Origin: Neodontobutis hainanensis
Taxonomy: Eukaryota; Chordata; Actinopteri; Gobiiformes; Odontobutidae
Assembly: GCA_024349245.1 (NCBI GenBank)
Contig: JALDNG010000872.1
Coordinates: 1 to 64,000, forward strand
DNA: 64,000 nt
Direction of reading: 5' to 3'
In this document: positions 10,700 through 22,294 of the stretch, piece by piece
Numbering within the stretch: position 1 is the stretch's first letter
Layout: the number at the start of each line of letters is the position of its first letter
Program-made: the position numbers and the translations under genes
Notes under the pieces: generated by a model
The model's input: only the letters and a program-made list of their open reading frames with translations
Told to the model about the DNA's origin: nothing
Database searches by the model: none

Positions 10700-13236
10700 T
10701 GCTGCCGCAGTAATAGATACAAAAATGATAATACAGCCCGTAGTGTATTGGCTGAGATGGCCCAAAGACTCGAACCTCGAACAAACTTTGTTGAAGTGGA
10801 AATTCTGGATTAAAAGACAATTTAAGACTTTACGCGTGCCAAAGACTCCGCTACATTGTACAATGATGTACGATAAAAATCAAGACAATATGGACTATGA
10901 GGACAGCTGGCAAAAACACATGAATGGCAAGAATATTTCTATTAAAACTTACAATATATGTATTGGCAAACAAGGAGCTGTGGTGGTACCACTTATTACC
11001 CAAATTGAAACTTGGTTTCTGATTACCGACTCTATCCCTCATGTCACACTGATGCGGGCTGAAGAAACGGAGTCAGGCGCTCTTAAACCAATGGTAAAGG
11101 CTGTGATATGCGTTAATAATTGGATACCCACAGAAAATAAAAAAGTATATGTATAAAGTAGATTACCAGTATTTTAAAATAAAAATAGTAGCCTGTGACA
11201 TAGTCCAGGCCGAAAGGGTAATTGTGCACAGAAACACGTCAAAACAATTAGTCTTATCGGAGAGACATAATGCCTTGTTAAAAGCAAGTATCAGCTGAAG
11301 TCTGGTCCAAAAGTAAAACACGTAGGGCTGGTCAAGTCATCATCCCCAATACAGATACATATGAAACCTGGGAGTATACTGCCAAATAAGAAGCAATATC
11401 CTCTAACACAACAGGCAGTGGAATGAATTAGGCCAATCATTGAAGGATTATTAGACGTGGGAGTACTAGTAGAGTTAAAAGGTCCTTGTAATACACCAAT
11501 CTTTCCTATTAAAAAACTAAATTCACATGATTATAGGTTGGTTCATGATTTAAGAGCAATTAATGCAATCATTGAGAATGAAATTTCTATAGTTCCTGAT
11601 CCGTGTCTGATATTATCTAATATTCCGGCTGAGTCGGAGTGTTTTACAGTCATTGATTTATGTTCTGCTTTCTTTAGTATTCCTTTGCATCCTGATTCAC
11701 GTTATCTTTTCTGAGATGGGAGAGAGAGGAGCCTGTCTTACAGTCGACTCCCACAAGGCCTAAAGTTATCTCAATCTAAATTCAACCAGGCGCTGACTCA
11801 CGATCTGCAGAATTTGATCGTCGTGAGTACAGTAATTGTAGACGACCTGCTTATATGTAGTCCTACTCAGGAACAGTGTGAAAAAGATTCGATCACTGTG
11901 CTGCAAACCTTATCACATGGGGGACACAAAGTTAGTAAAGAAAAATTACAATTTTGTCAACCCAAGTGGAATATTTAGGCCGAGTATTAAGCGGAAGGAA
12001 AATTGCCCCGTCTCATATCAAGGCTATTACAAAAGCCCCGAAGCCACAAACTGTAGGGCAAATGCTGACGTTTTTAGGAACGGCTGGTTATAGCAGACGG
12101 GGGATTTGTGATTTTGCCATATTAGTCTCTCCACTAAGAGGTTTAATAAAATCAGCGGGTCAGAGAAACAATAAAGCCAAAATAATTTGGAATGATGAAG
12201 CAGACACAGCATTCTCTGCGTTAAAAAAAAGCATGCAGACATCTCCAGCGCTTGGAAATCCTGATTATAAAAAAATGTTTCATCTATACGTTTCAGAGAG
12301 AGATGGCTATTCATCAGCAGTTTTAATGCAGGACTCAGCTGTTGGGAAACAACCAATTGCTTATTATAGCTCAAAATTGGATACTGTTGAAGAAGGTTTA
12401 GCGCCATGTTACAGTTCATTAGCATCGGCCTTGACAGCATTTAAAAAGGCTTCAGTAATAACTGAGGTTCCCTATAACTATGTACACCAGTCACCAACTG
12501 CACAAACTACTAACAAGCCCAAAATTCGTTTTAACACAGGCTCGGAGAACGGGATATGAAGTAATACTTTCTGCTCCTGAACTGATAATACAACGTCACA
12601 GTATGGTTATGGAGTTGTGCATTTACACGCTAAGACATGGGAACAGCGGGGATTTCGGAAAGCAGATGGCACATCAGTTGTTCATAAAGAGGCAATGATG
12701 GAGTTATTAGCGGCGATGAATTTACCTGTTAAGCTTGCTGTCATGAAATGTGCGGCTCATCAAAGAGTTAAAAACCTCCTAAGTGATGGTAATAATACGG
12801 CAGATGTGGTCGCGAAAAGGGCAGCTTTAGGAGCATATCAAGGCCCAGTGCTGGTGACAGAGGAGGATGATCCCGTAAATAATATAGACAACATAAGCCG
12901 AGAACAAGAGAAGGCTGGTCCATTTGAAAAGGCCGAATGGATGCGAAAAGGTGCAGTAAAAGTCTCTCAAGCAGGGTTAGAAAGTTTAAGGGATTTACCA
13001 TTAGGAAACGTTTAAAAGTAATATACCCAAAATCAAATACTTTTAATCAAACTTGGATTATTGGATTAAATGAGACAATTATTCATGGGGAATCAAGAAA
13101 TAGTCAGTGCAGGAGAGAAGGAGTTCTCACCGTAGAAATTGAATGTACACAGGACCAATGTACAGATGTAAAAAGGGGGATCAAAATCAATAAAGAAGAA
13201 GCGATAAAGTTAATAAAATTTAAAACGGAATATAGA
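10700..13236 (+). pseudogene. Endogenous retrovirus pol remnant (copy 2), RT and RNase H
   Basis: This is the better preserved of two pol copies. Frames in order: 10617-11156 (pre-RT segment), 11457-11714 (start of reverse transcriptase, including a VIDLCSAFFSIPL palm motif), a broken stretch with a V-D-D triad near 11845-11855, 11954-12559 (RT thumb/connection with FLGTAGYSRRGICDFA), and 12617-13015 (RNase H end, KCAAH and TADVVAKRAA). The connection motif is of the gammaretrovirus/epsilonretrovirus kind. At least four frameshifts or stops separate the pieces and no integrase is recognisable; an RTE LINE replaces it from about 13237. The copy is non-functional. No repaired reading is offered. 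Confidence 0.8.
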
Positions 13237-14470
13237 AGAGCGACGTGGGACCGACCTCCCATGGGCCCACCACCTGCAGGAGGAACCGTAAGGGGCCCAT
13301 GTAAAGTGGATTGGAGGCAGTCGGCGGGAGCCTCGACAACCCAATCCCGGACACAGAATCTGGCTCTAGGGACATGGAATGTCACCTCGCTGGCGGGTAA
13401 GGAGCCTGAGCTTGTGTGGGAGGTTGAGAGATACCGACTAGAGATAGTCGGGTTCACCTCCACGCACAGCTTGGGCTCTGGAACCCAAATCCTTGAGAGA
13501 GGCTGGACTCTCCACTACTCTGGAGTTGCCTGCGGTGAGAGGCGGTGGGCTTGTGTGGGCTTGCTCATTGCCCCCCGGCTCAGCCACCATGTGTTGGAGT
13601 TCACCCCGGTGAACGAGAGGGTCGCTTCCCTGTGCCTTCGGGTTGGGGATAGGTCTGTCACTGTTTTTTGTGTTTACGGGCCAAATGGCAGTGCAGAGTA
13701 CCCGGCCTTCTTGGAGTCTCTGGGAGGGGTGCTGGAAAGTGCTCCAACTGGGGACTCCATCGTTCTACTGGGGGACTTCAACGCTCACGTGGGCAGCGAC
13801 AGTGACACCTGGAGGGGCGTGATTGGGAGGAACGGCCCCCCTGATCTGAACCCGAGTGGTGTTCTGTTATTGGATTTCTGTGCTAGCAACAGTTTGTCCA
13901 TAACGAACACCATGTTCAAGGGTGTCCATCAGTGCACATGGCACCAGGACACCCTAGGCCGGAGGTCGATGATCGACTTTGTAGTTGTTTCATCTGACCT
14001 CCGACCGTATGTCTTGGACACTCGGGTGAAGAGAGGGGCGGAGCTGTCAACTGATCACCACCTGGTGGTGAGTTGGATCCGATGGCGGGGGAGAAGGCGG
14101 GACAGACTTGGCAGACCCAAACGTACTGTGAGGGTCTGTTGGGAACGTTTGGCCGAGTCCCCTGTCAGAGAGATCTTCAACTCCCACCTCTGACAGAGCT
14201 TCGACCAGATTCCGAAGGAGACTGGAGACATTGAATCCGAGTGGACCATGTTTTCCACCTCTATTGTCGACGCAGCCACTCGAAAATGTGGCTGCAAAGT
14301 CTCCGGTGCCTGTCATGGCAGCAATCCCCGAACCCGGTGGTGGACACCGGAAGTAAGGGATGCTGTCAAGCTGAAGAAGGAGACCTACCGAGCCTGGTTG
14401 GTGGCATGGTGAGGCGCTCCCCGCGGCATGCGGCTCAGATTGTGGGGATCGCAGCTGGAACTAGTTGATG
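13237..14470 (+). pseudogene. RTE-clade LINE fragment with endonuclease domain
   Basis: The frame open to 14193 encodes an apurinic-type endonuclease. Visible motifs are GTWNVTSL at the start of the fold, LLGDFNAHVG (metal-binding D and N) near 13770-13800, and the C-terminal SMIDFVVVSS and ELSTDHHLVVSW with the catalytic D-H. In RTE elements this domain is followed by reverse transcriptase. Here the sequence leaves frame after 14193, stays recognisable to about 14470, and stops before any RT motif, so the element is truncated at the 3' side. The first open codons (12937-13236) belong to the retrovirus, not the LINE. GC content jumps sharply at the junction. RTE assignment is by motif; Rex3/Expander-type subfamily is possible. 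Confidence 0.8.
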
Positions 14471-15318
14471 AGACTGCTGAGGCATTGTCTCAATCGCCAA
14501 ACAGTTCCAAGGCCCGTCCACCCAGTGCAGAAGCCCACGATGCGTATTCCGCATTGAATAGGAAGTGGCAGCACTGCTACAAACAAAGCTGCTAACAAGC
14601 AAATGCTAACTAAAACACGATGTTACAAATCACAAAATAAGAAGCCAAAGTGTGCATAATGTACACCAAGGAATTTTTAATGGAATGAGTGTCTCATATG
14701 GTTTCCAGCCCAATAGCTTGGGTCAGGAACACCAACCAGAGCACGCCACAGCCACAGGGTTAGCGTGAGCGGAGGAGAAGGAAGGGACTAACCTCTGTGA
14801 CTCCGGATAGTTAAAGGGAACTTGGGGTAATCATGAACAGGAAGTGGGTCACAATAATAAAGGTGGCTCGGGACACAAGGGTTACAATAGCAAGAATGTA
14901 TTTACAGTAATAATTAATGTGAGGACTAGAAGTACAAAAACAAAGGACAAGATTTGGTCCAAGGAGCGTAAATTGGACACCCATGCTCTTTACAGCACAT
15001 GTTCCACCAGAACATTACTACATCTCTCTCTTTATAGTTTACTCACATGGATGGACAAGTGATTTTCTTCTGCCAAAACCCTGGAGGTGTACAACGACAA
15101 AAGTTGAATGATACCTTTAGCATTTTGTTAAACTATTGATGGTTGGTTGCTATTTTGGATAACAAATAAGTAAGGAGAAACCAGTTACATTTTACACTTG
15201 ATGGATTACTAAATGTTAAACTGAAACCAGAAAATTCTTTATGTGGACCAAAATCTGAATGCCAAATTGGTGGAAACATGACTTTAGCAATTGTTAATCT
15301 GTTTGAATATGTTACAGT
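14471..15318. other. Unassigned sequence between LINE fragment and retroviral LTR
   Basis: Probably mixed debris. 14560-15060 contains no motif I recognise and only a 72-codon open frame. 15060-15318 is AT-rich and by position is the 3' internal part of the retrovirus, just before its LTR. No clear polypurine tract precedes 15319. Confidence 0.35.
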
Positions 15319-15531
15319 TGTGGTGTAATATTTTGGATGTTGTGTTTTTTATTTTTGTATACTTATTTAGTTATTAATTTATTATGAGTTTATGTTAAGT
15401 GCCTTATGGTTTATACTTATGCATGGTTTATAATCAAGTTAGGGATGTTATATTAATACCTCTAGAAACATTAATAGAAAAAGCGAAAACATAATGTTAG
15501 AATGTATGGTTTAAAACATAATTAGTAACAC

Positions 15532-15562
<31 letters not shown>

Positions 15563-15890
15563 GAAAAGATCTAGTTGAAGGTAAGAACATAGGTGCCTGG
15601 TACCAGGGGGTTACTGGGGAACTAGGACAAAGGTTAACAAGAATAAAAGAGGGGCCATTAGAAGGAGGGGGTCCTTTGCCCATTGAGGAAGTTCTACATT
15701 GTTAAAGCTGTCATGTGAAAACGTATAAAAGCCCAAATTTGATGTACAATCTTTAGTAAAGTTGGGTAAAGTCCACTTGGGTCGATTGTTCTCGTTACAA
15801 TAAAAAAAGAATCTATGGCATTGAACTTGTTGTGTGTTCATGAGCATACAAGCGTGCTGATGGATGGGGGTTCAGTATCAGACACGACAC
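15319..15890 (+). mobile_element. Endogenous retrovirus LTR, type A (copy 2)
   Basis: It starts TGTGGTGTAA and aligns with 8101-8633 in its first half and with 2940-3215 in its second half. Features are a CA-rich microsatellite at 15530-15562, a TATA-like acgtataaaag at 15720-15730, AATAAA at about 15800 and the gaatctatggcattgaact R/U5 block. It ends gacacgacac. If the shared terminal 40 bases are leader rather than U5, this copy would be a 5' LTR instead of a 3' LTR; I cannot decide. Confidence 0.7.
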
Positions 15891-16530
15891 CGTTGAGGTT
15901 AATATGGGAAAAACGCAAAAACATAATGGTTTCTTGTATTTATAGAGTACATGGTGGTAACACACAGTCTTTTATAGACAGTAGAAGAACAAATCTATAC
16001 TGAACAAAATCCTAAAGATATTATCATATGTGGGGTTTTTAAAAGTAAACAAGCACAAACTTACATAGAACTTTGTTGATTTTATGTATAGTCTTTCCCT
16101 ATAAACGACAATCACAATAGTGATGGTGTTTTGGGGGAAAGCGATCTATACTGGGCATGCCAGGACATTGTGTGAGATTCAATTGAAGTAAATAGAACAA
16201 TATTCTGGAAAAGTCTCTTATTTGATTAGAGGATTTAAAAAGGCAATATGGAAGAGATTGTCAATTTAAAGAACTTCAAAAAGCATGTGGCATTAGATAC
16301 TGCAAAACTAGTTATGATCTATATAAATTATTTATTTATCATTTTTGCAGATTAGCAGAGATACTAATTGATGAAATAACAATAAAACAAGTTAATTGGC
16401 GTAAGCAGTTTTTTATTTTATTATTATTTTTGGTGTATTGAGCCTTGGTTATCCCATGTCTCAAAAGGGGGGAGAGGATTTAAACCAAAATGTATTAAAA
16501 TGATGAGAACCTAGGAGGCACTTTTATGAT
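15891..16530 (+). other. Probable retroviral integrase/env boundary debris
   Basis: No open frame exceeds about 60 codons. Small stretches read as a plausible env surface-unit fragment around 15985-16080, resembling the better open segment at 34961-35215, but stops are frequent. It is assigned to the type B element only because it leads into the env remnant and type B LTR downstream. Confidence 0.3.
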
Positions 16531-17866
16531 GTTATAATGTTTCATATGATGTTGACTTTATTTGTTTGTTTCTTATATGGATGGAAACCGATTACAACTG
16601 TACCAGTTCAGAACAGAAACTTGGGCAATTAATTTATACACCAGTAAGAGCTAATAGTAACAGTTATTTAAACTAATATTAAATCATCTTGGTTTACGCC
16701 TATGAAGGGAAATGCACCTGGGAGCTGGGCTAGTAACGTGAGTCACATGACTTCTGGTGACTTAACTCTGAACTTGACAAATGGAGAGATTGGGGACATT
16801 TGCAATGCAGGGCCGGAGGTAAGATCAATAGACCAGCGTTGCCTGCTGACTGGACACACTGGACGCGTCCTCATTTAATTGATCCTCCTGTTAAATGTGC
16901 TCACATACAATATGATAGAGAGCACCGTGAGCAGAAGCTCACACCTTAGGAGCAAGAGAGCAGCTTCTTCAGGTTAATTTGATAAGCCACATATACATCG
17001 ACGACATAGGTGTTCCTTTGAGGTGTCTCTAATGAATATAAGGCTAGAAATCAGATAGCAGCAGGATTTGAATATGTTCTCTTTTAGACAATAAATACAA
17101 ATGTGGATTGGATTAGCTTTATTTATTACAACCAACAAACATATATTAATTAAACAAAAAAGTCCTTAACTGGTAATAAAAACTACGAATTAGACAAAAC
17201 TAGTCCAATAACCAGACAACAGAATAACACTGAGCATGCTTTTAGCTGAATGGGCTGGGGTCTGCAAAATTATTTCATCTCAAATAACACAGCTAGATAA
17301 CAGCTGTAAATGTACTTGTTGTTGCACTTCCATGTCTGATAACGTTTGCTGGTGTTTAATCCATGTATGTACATGGAACTTGGTGAGATTGATGGATGTG
17401 GTTGTTGCTGGGTCAACATTCATGTACAAGCACCTGCTGAACGACACTATGGTCAAGGCTTTGACCTCAGACAATGAACAGTCTGATCTGGAGGGATGTC
17501 ATCAATTGCATGAACACCAACGGGACAACAGCTGTATAACTGATCATACAAAAGTCCTAATGGCCGTATGGTTCACTGAATTTATTATGCTTAAGAGAAT
17601 TGATTTTAATGATTATGAATGTGCATATGTCTCACTGCATGTTTTGTTTCTTTTCATCTTAGGGAGAGGAAATGGATAGGCGGGGTCAGGCCGTAGCTCT
17701 GTCAGGCAGGAGAATTTTATCTTAGTGATTAGGTTATTTACCGAATGGTCAATGCTTAAGGCTATTTCAGCTGCCATGCTGCCTTTTTGCTCCTGCCATA
17801 ATATACAATTCACACAGAAGCTAATGTTTTATGTTTATGCTTCATCAGCATAAAGAGGGGGGAATG
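16531..17866 (+). pseudogene. Endogenous retrovirus env remnant
   Basis: A short open stretch starting at the ATG near 16541 is a hydrophobic leader-like segment (MFHMMLTLFVCFLYGW), as expected for an envelope signal peptide. At 16975-17075 the DNA is closely similar to 35290-35390, and both read as the transmembrane-subunit N-terminal region of a fish class I env. The frame 17236-17679 lies where the rest of the transmembrane subunit should be but is Cys-rich, shifted and lacks a clear membrane anchor. A polypurine tract (aaagaggggggaa) at 17853-17865 precedes the type B LTR. Stops and frameshifts make it non-functional. No corrected reading is given. Confidence 0.5.
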
Positions 17867-18185
17867 TATAGACAGTTATAAATTCATATAGTTAATAATT
17901 ACTGGTTGCCCCTAGTCCTCTTCAGGTCATGTCAGTCCTGCTCATGTCGTGTCCTTCATGCTAATCCAAACATAGACATAGACATAACTAGAACTATACA
18001 CCTTTATACAGCATGATATTAAATCGTATGTACTGCTTACTTTTTCAAGCAAAATACTATCCTGTACCTATGTCTACGTGTGGGTGTTTTGCTTCATTCT
18101 TGCAAGAATTAAACATGAACATTCCTTCTAAATTGTACACTATCTCCCTCGTCTCTCTTATTAATCTGAACGAAAAATAACAGAA
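17867..18185 (+). mobile_element. Endogenous retrovirus 3' LTR, type B
   Basis: It begins TGTATAGAC right after a purine tract ending ggggggaa and ends aaaaataaca. It shares with 3288-3655 the gtgtccttcatgctaat / catagac area, gcttcattcttgcaagaat with the ATTAAA signal, and the ending. It has no matching short direct repeat against the 5' copy flank (gaaag versus gaatc), so the pair may not mark one clean insertion. Confidence 0.6.
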
Positions 18186-18616
18186 TCTAAATCGTACAAC
18201 AAATATGTCCTAAGCAGCATTTATTGGCATTGTAAGAGCTTACAGGAGCTGATGTGATTAATAGGCATATTAAGAGCTGGACATAAGGCAGATACGATAC
18301 ATTAATTAAAAAATGAAAAATCATACTTGGATAGCCCTTAAAACCAACTAGTTATATGTATAACCCTAAAACATTTCTTTAACAATAGCATTTACTATAA
18401 CATAATGTAAATAAAAAAATTATAATAATTGTATAAATAAATTAAGCTTTTGTATAGTATAAATACTCTCTGTATACTGTACACTGGAGAGTGGCTTGAT
18501 GTGCTTGCAGATGATAAACACAATCAATTTACACTAGAGGAAGGTTAGTCTTGTACAAGGTAGCAACTTTTTGAATCTAAAGTTGTGTTAAATAGAGTTA
18601 TTCACAAACTATAGCG
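18186..18616. other. Unassigned AT-rich sequence
   Basis: Flank between the type B LTR and a minus-strand LTR. I see no gene, no tandem repeat and no terminal inverted repeat. Confidence 0.4.
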
Positions 18617-19050
18617 TGTGAGGAAGATGCCGTGTACTTGATTGTGGGGAAGCTGGCCAGCGTGGGTAGGAGGCAGACTCACAGAATATTCCCATAAAAA
18701 AACAATTTATTAGCACCGTGGTAAACGTGGACAAATTATACATATTTACAAATTATTTAAATTAAATTAACAAAACTGCTGAATCCCCCCACACGTGCCC
18801 AGCTACACTCTCCTCTTCTAATGCCTCCCAGTTCTTTTATACTCTCCCAGTAGGCAAGGCCCCTCCTGGACAGGTCTACCTGACTCTAAAGTATGGTCAC
18901 AACTTTTCATGTTCACAAAGGGCAAGTACTTTCTTCCTTTCACAAATGATTTCAGTCCCATATCATATAACTTTGTTTATCACATCCTATAAACACAAAG
19001 AACTTAATCAAAATACACAAATACATTAAACTCAAAATAACATCCCAACA
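18617..19050 (-). mobile_element. LTR on the minus strand
   Basis: Read on the minus strand it starts TGTTGGGATG just after a purine-rich ggaggggaaatc tract at 19051-19064. It has a promoter-like gagtataaaag (about 18836-18846), a polyadenylation signal AATAAA followed by ttgttttttt at about 18698-18710, and it ends tcttcctcaca. About 430 bp with TG...CA ends fits an ERV or Gypsy LTR. The 300 bases upstream on the minus strand (19051-19440) may be its internal 3' end but show no coding sequence. Confidence 0.6.
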
Positions 19051-19440
19051 GATTTCCCCTCCACATGGTCTGGCCCATGACCTCCCCCTGAGGTTATATA
19101 ATTGGCCCTTATATAACATAAGGCCCTCCCCCTCTTTGACCAAACCATGTGGTGGACCAGGTAAGTTTGTGGATAACTAACTAACTAAACTGTACCAGTT
19201 TAAGAAACCAATTTATAATAAAACATATTTAACAGAACTGTGTGTTGTGTGCTAATTAACTGGCGAACTAAATACAAACACAAAACAAACCCGATGATAT
19301 TGATTTTAGATTAACACATACATGACATGAACAACTACATAAACTAAAGTGAGTTATGGGACAAACCCCCTTTGTCACATTGATTTATGCTAATTTTCCA
19401 AATGCTATTGACATAGTGGAGCTCTTGAGGGCCGTTTAGT
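19051..19440. other. Non-coding flank of the minus-strand LTR
   Basis: AT-rich, with two purine/pyrimidine-biased patches at 19054-19140 that resemble 3' internal retroelement sequence on the minus strand. No coding potential is seen. Confidence 0.35.
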
Positions 19441-19441
19441 T

Positions 19442-19860
<419 letters not shown>

Positions 19861-19949
19861 TATTTACATTTCCTCACTCATGCAATTATCCACTCACCAG
19901 AATAGACTATTTAAAATGGGTAGTTTTGTTTTGTCCTTACCTTTTACAA

Positions 19950-20766
19950 ACCCTATTCCAAAATAATTGGAACACTGTAGAAATTGCAATAAAAAAAGTT
20001 AAATGTTCATTTAAGGAAGAGCTTAAAGACCAGTTTGGAACTCATTAGGTCAATGGCAACATGGTTGGTATAAAAAGAGCCGCTCAGAGTAACAGTGTCT
20101 CTCAGAAGACAAGATGGGCATTCCCACAATGCTGCAGCGAAAAATAGTGGAGACATATCAGAAAGGAGTTTCTCAGAAAAAAATTGCAAAGAGTTTGAAA
20201 TTATCATCATCCACGGGGCATAATATCATCCAAAAATTCTGAGAATCTGGAACAATCTCTGTGCGTAAGGGTCAAGGCCAGAAAACCATACTGGATGACG
20301 TGCTGTAATGGAAATCACAACATGGGCTCAGGAATACTTCCATAAAACATTGTTGGTGAACACAATCTACCGTGCCATTTGCAACTAAAACTCTATAGGT
20401 CAAAAGCAACTACAAGTCTGTATTAGACAAGAACAGGACAACGTTCCTAATTCTAAATTTGAGCAACTTGTCTCCTCAGTCCCCAGTCGTTTGCAGACTG
20501 TTATAAAAAGAAGAGGGGATGTCACACAGTGGAAAACATGGCCTTGTCCCAACTTTTCTGAGATGTGTTGATGCCATGAAATTTAACATCAACTTATTTT
20601 TCCCTTAAAATAATAAGAAATAAATAATATATTTTCCCAGTTTAAACATTTGATATGTCATCCATATTGTATTCTGAAAAAAAAATATTGAAATTTGAAT
20701 CTTCCACATCATTACATTCTGTTTTTATTCACAATTTGTACAGTGTCCCAACCTTTTTGGAATCAG
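19950..20766 (+). mobile_element. Tc1-like DNA transposon relic
   Basis: The 5' end (ctattccaaaataattgga) and the reverse complement of the 3' end (gattccaaaaaggttggga) form imperfect terminal inverted repeats. Inside, 20112-20280 reads as the helix-turn-helix start of a Tc1-type transposase (MLQRKIVETYQKGVSQKKIA then KSLKLSSS), followed by stops. The central catalytic region is deleted. The last transposase codons and the 3' untranslated stretch are present near 20450-20560. It is a dead copy of a common fish family. The TA target duplication is not clear. Confidence 0.7.
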
Positions 20767-21496
20767 TTTTTTTACTTAAGCCAGGAGGTAAACAATTTAA
20801 AATTAGATATGATCTGGAATTCGAGATAAGTTATACATTTCCCTCAAATTCCCACAAATGCGTAGTGTCTTCATGAAATTTTAGCGCAGCTGCAAAGAAA
20901 ATCTTTGCCACACGCCTGACAGATGTTCTTCCTAATTTAACTACACCTGGAGACTCAGTAGAGGCCTACACAGAGGAGGTCCATGCTACCCTTTCAGCCA
21001 TCACCGACTCAGTGGCACCCCTCAGGACAAAGCCCAGACCAACCAGACGACCTACGCCATGGTATAATGAGGAAACGCGGGCTTTGAAACAGGCCTGCAG
21101 GAGTTTTGAACGCAAATGGCGCAAGTCAAAAACAAATCTAAATTATCAAAAGTGGTGTTTGTGTGTAAACGCCTATAAGCACGCCCTCAGCACTGCAAAG
21201 ACAGACTATTTTTCATCTCTTATAAGAGAAAACCGGCATAACCCCAGGTTTCTCTTTGGAACAGTTGCTAAACTAATCCAACCAAAAACAACTGAAGACT
21301 CCTCTTCCTTTAGTGCACAAGCCTTTTTTGATTTCTTTAATTATAAAATTGAAGATATCAGGGATAATATTTTGTTTTTGTCTTCCTCGGCTCCAGATCC
21401 CATTCACTTGGATCCACTGACCTCTCGTCTCTCAGTCTTGGATCCTGTTTCCCTTGATGAGCTGACAAAGGTGGTTTCTTAATGTAAAGCAACTAC

Positions 21497-22085
21497 GGGC
21501 CGTCCACACGGAGATGCGTATCACTGTATACGATACATTTTTATCGTATTGGCGTTTCGTCCACACGGACGCGCTTTTGGGAGACTGAATCTGCTATTTT
21601 TTGAAACCAGGTCCTAAAGTGGATGAATCTGAAAACGACACCCTTGCGGTTTCGTGTACAGCCAATCCGTATATTTTGTGAAACGATGATGTCATCACAT
21701 CACGTGTCGGCTGCGTAACACGTAACAGCAACAACAATAATGGCGGACTACATGAATGTGTTCAGGTTACAGAAGCTACTAAGCCTACTAGCTTTATTAC
21801 AGCAAAATATATTGCTTCTATGCAATTGTGGTGAGCAACAAGCGATAATGATCAACACCATACGCCACAAGGCGCAAGGTTATGTGCATGCTCAAAGCCT
21901 TCTTCTTCGTGTATAGTGTATATTTGTGGCAGAATTACAGCGCCCCATACTGGTCGGGCATATATACTACACCGTTTTCAGTCATTTTCAGTCGGTTTCA
22001 GTGGTTTCGTGTTTACGCAGATATTTCTTGAGACGAGGAAAAAATTATCTGATAAGGAATGCACCAGCTTTGTGTGGACAAGGCC
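21497..22085. mobile_element. MITE with GGGCCGTCCACACGG-like terminal inverted repeats
   Basis: The left end reads gggccgtccacacggagatg, and the right end read backwards is ggccttgtccacacaaagct, so imperfect inverted termini of roughly 20 bases are present. The flanking LINE supplies an empty-site comparison: the junction would be aactac followed by acgtgtctcctgg, consistent with a 2-3 bp target duplication (ac or tac/cac). No transposase is inside. This points to a non-autonomous PIF/Harbinger or ISL2EU-type element. The superfamily is inference. Confidence 0.65.
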
Positions 22086-22294
22086 ACGTGTCTCCTGGAT
22101 ATCCTGCCAGCAAAACAGCTTAAAGAACTTTATGTTAAACATTATAAACTTGTCCCTGTCTAGTGGCACCGTTCCTTCCCTTTTCAAACAGGCTGTGGTC
22201 AAACCCCTGCTCAAAAAACCTACTCTGGATCCTGGATGCCTAAATAATTTTCGTCCTGTCTCCAAGTTACCTTTTCTATCTAAAGTCTTCGAAA

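Noticed and set aside
9864..10820. A 318-codon minus-strand frame and several plus-strand frames over the minisatellite
   Set aside because: The repeat unit contains no stop in most frames, so long frames are unavoidable. The predicted proteins are pure tandem repeats with no start context or domain.
17236..17679. 147-codon Cys-rich frame as an independent host gene
   Set aside because: It lies exactly where the retroviral transmembrane subunit should be, between an env-like block and the polypurine tract, and no separate start context or splice sites support a gene.
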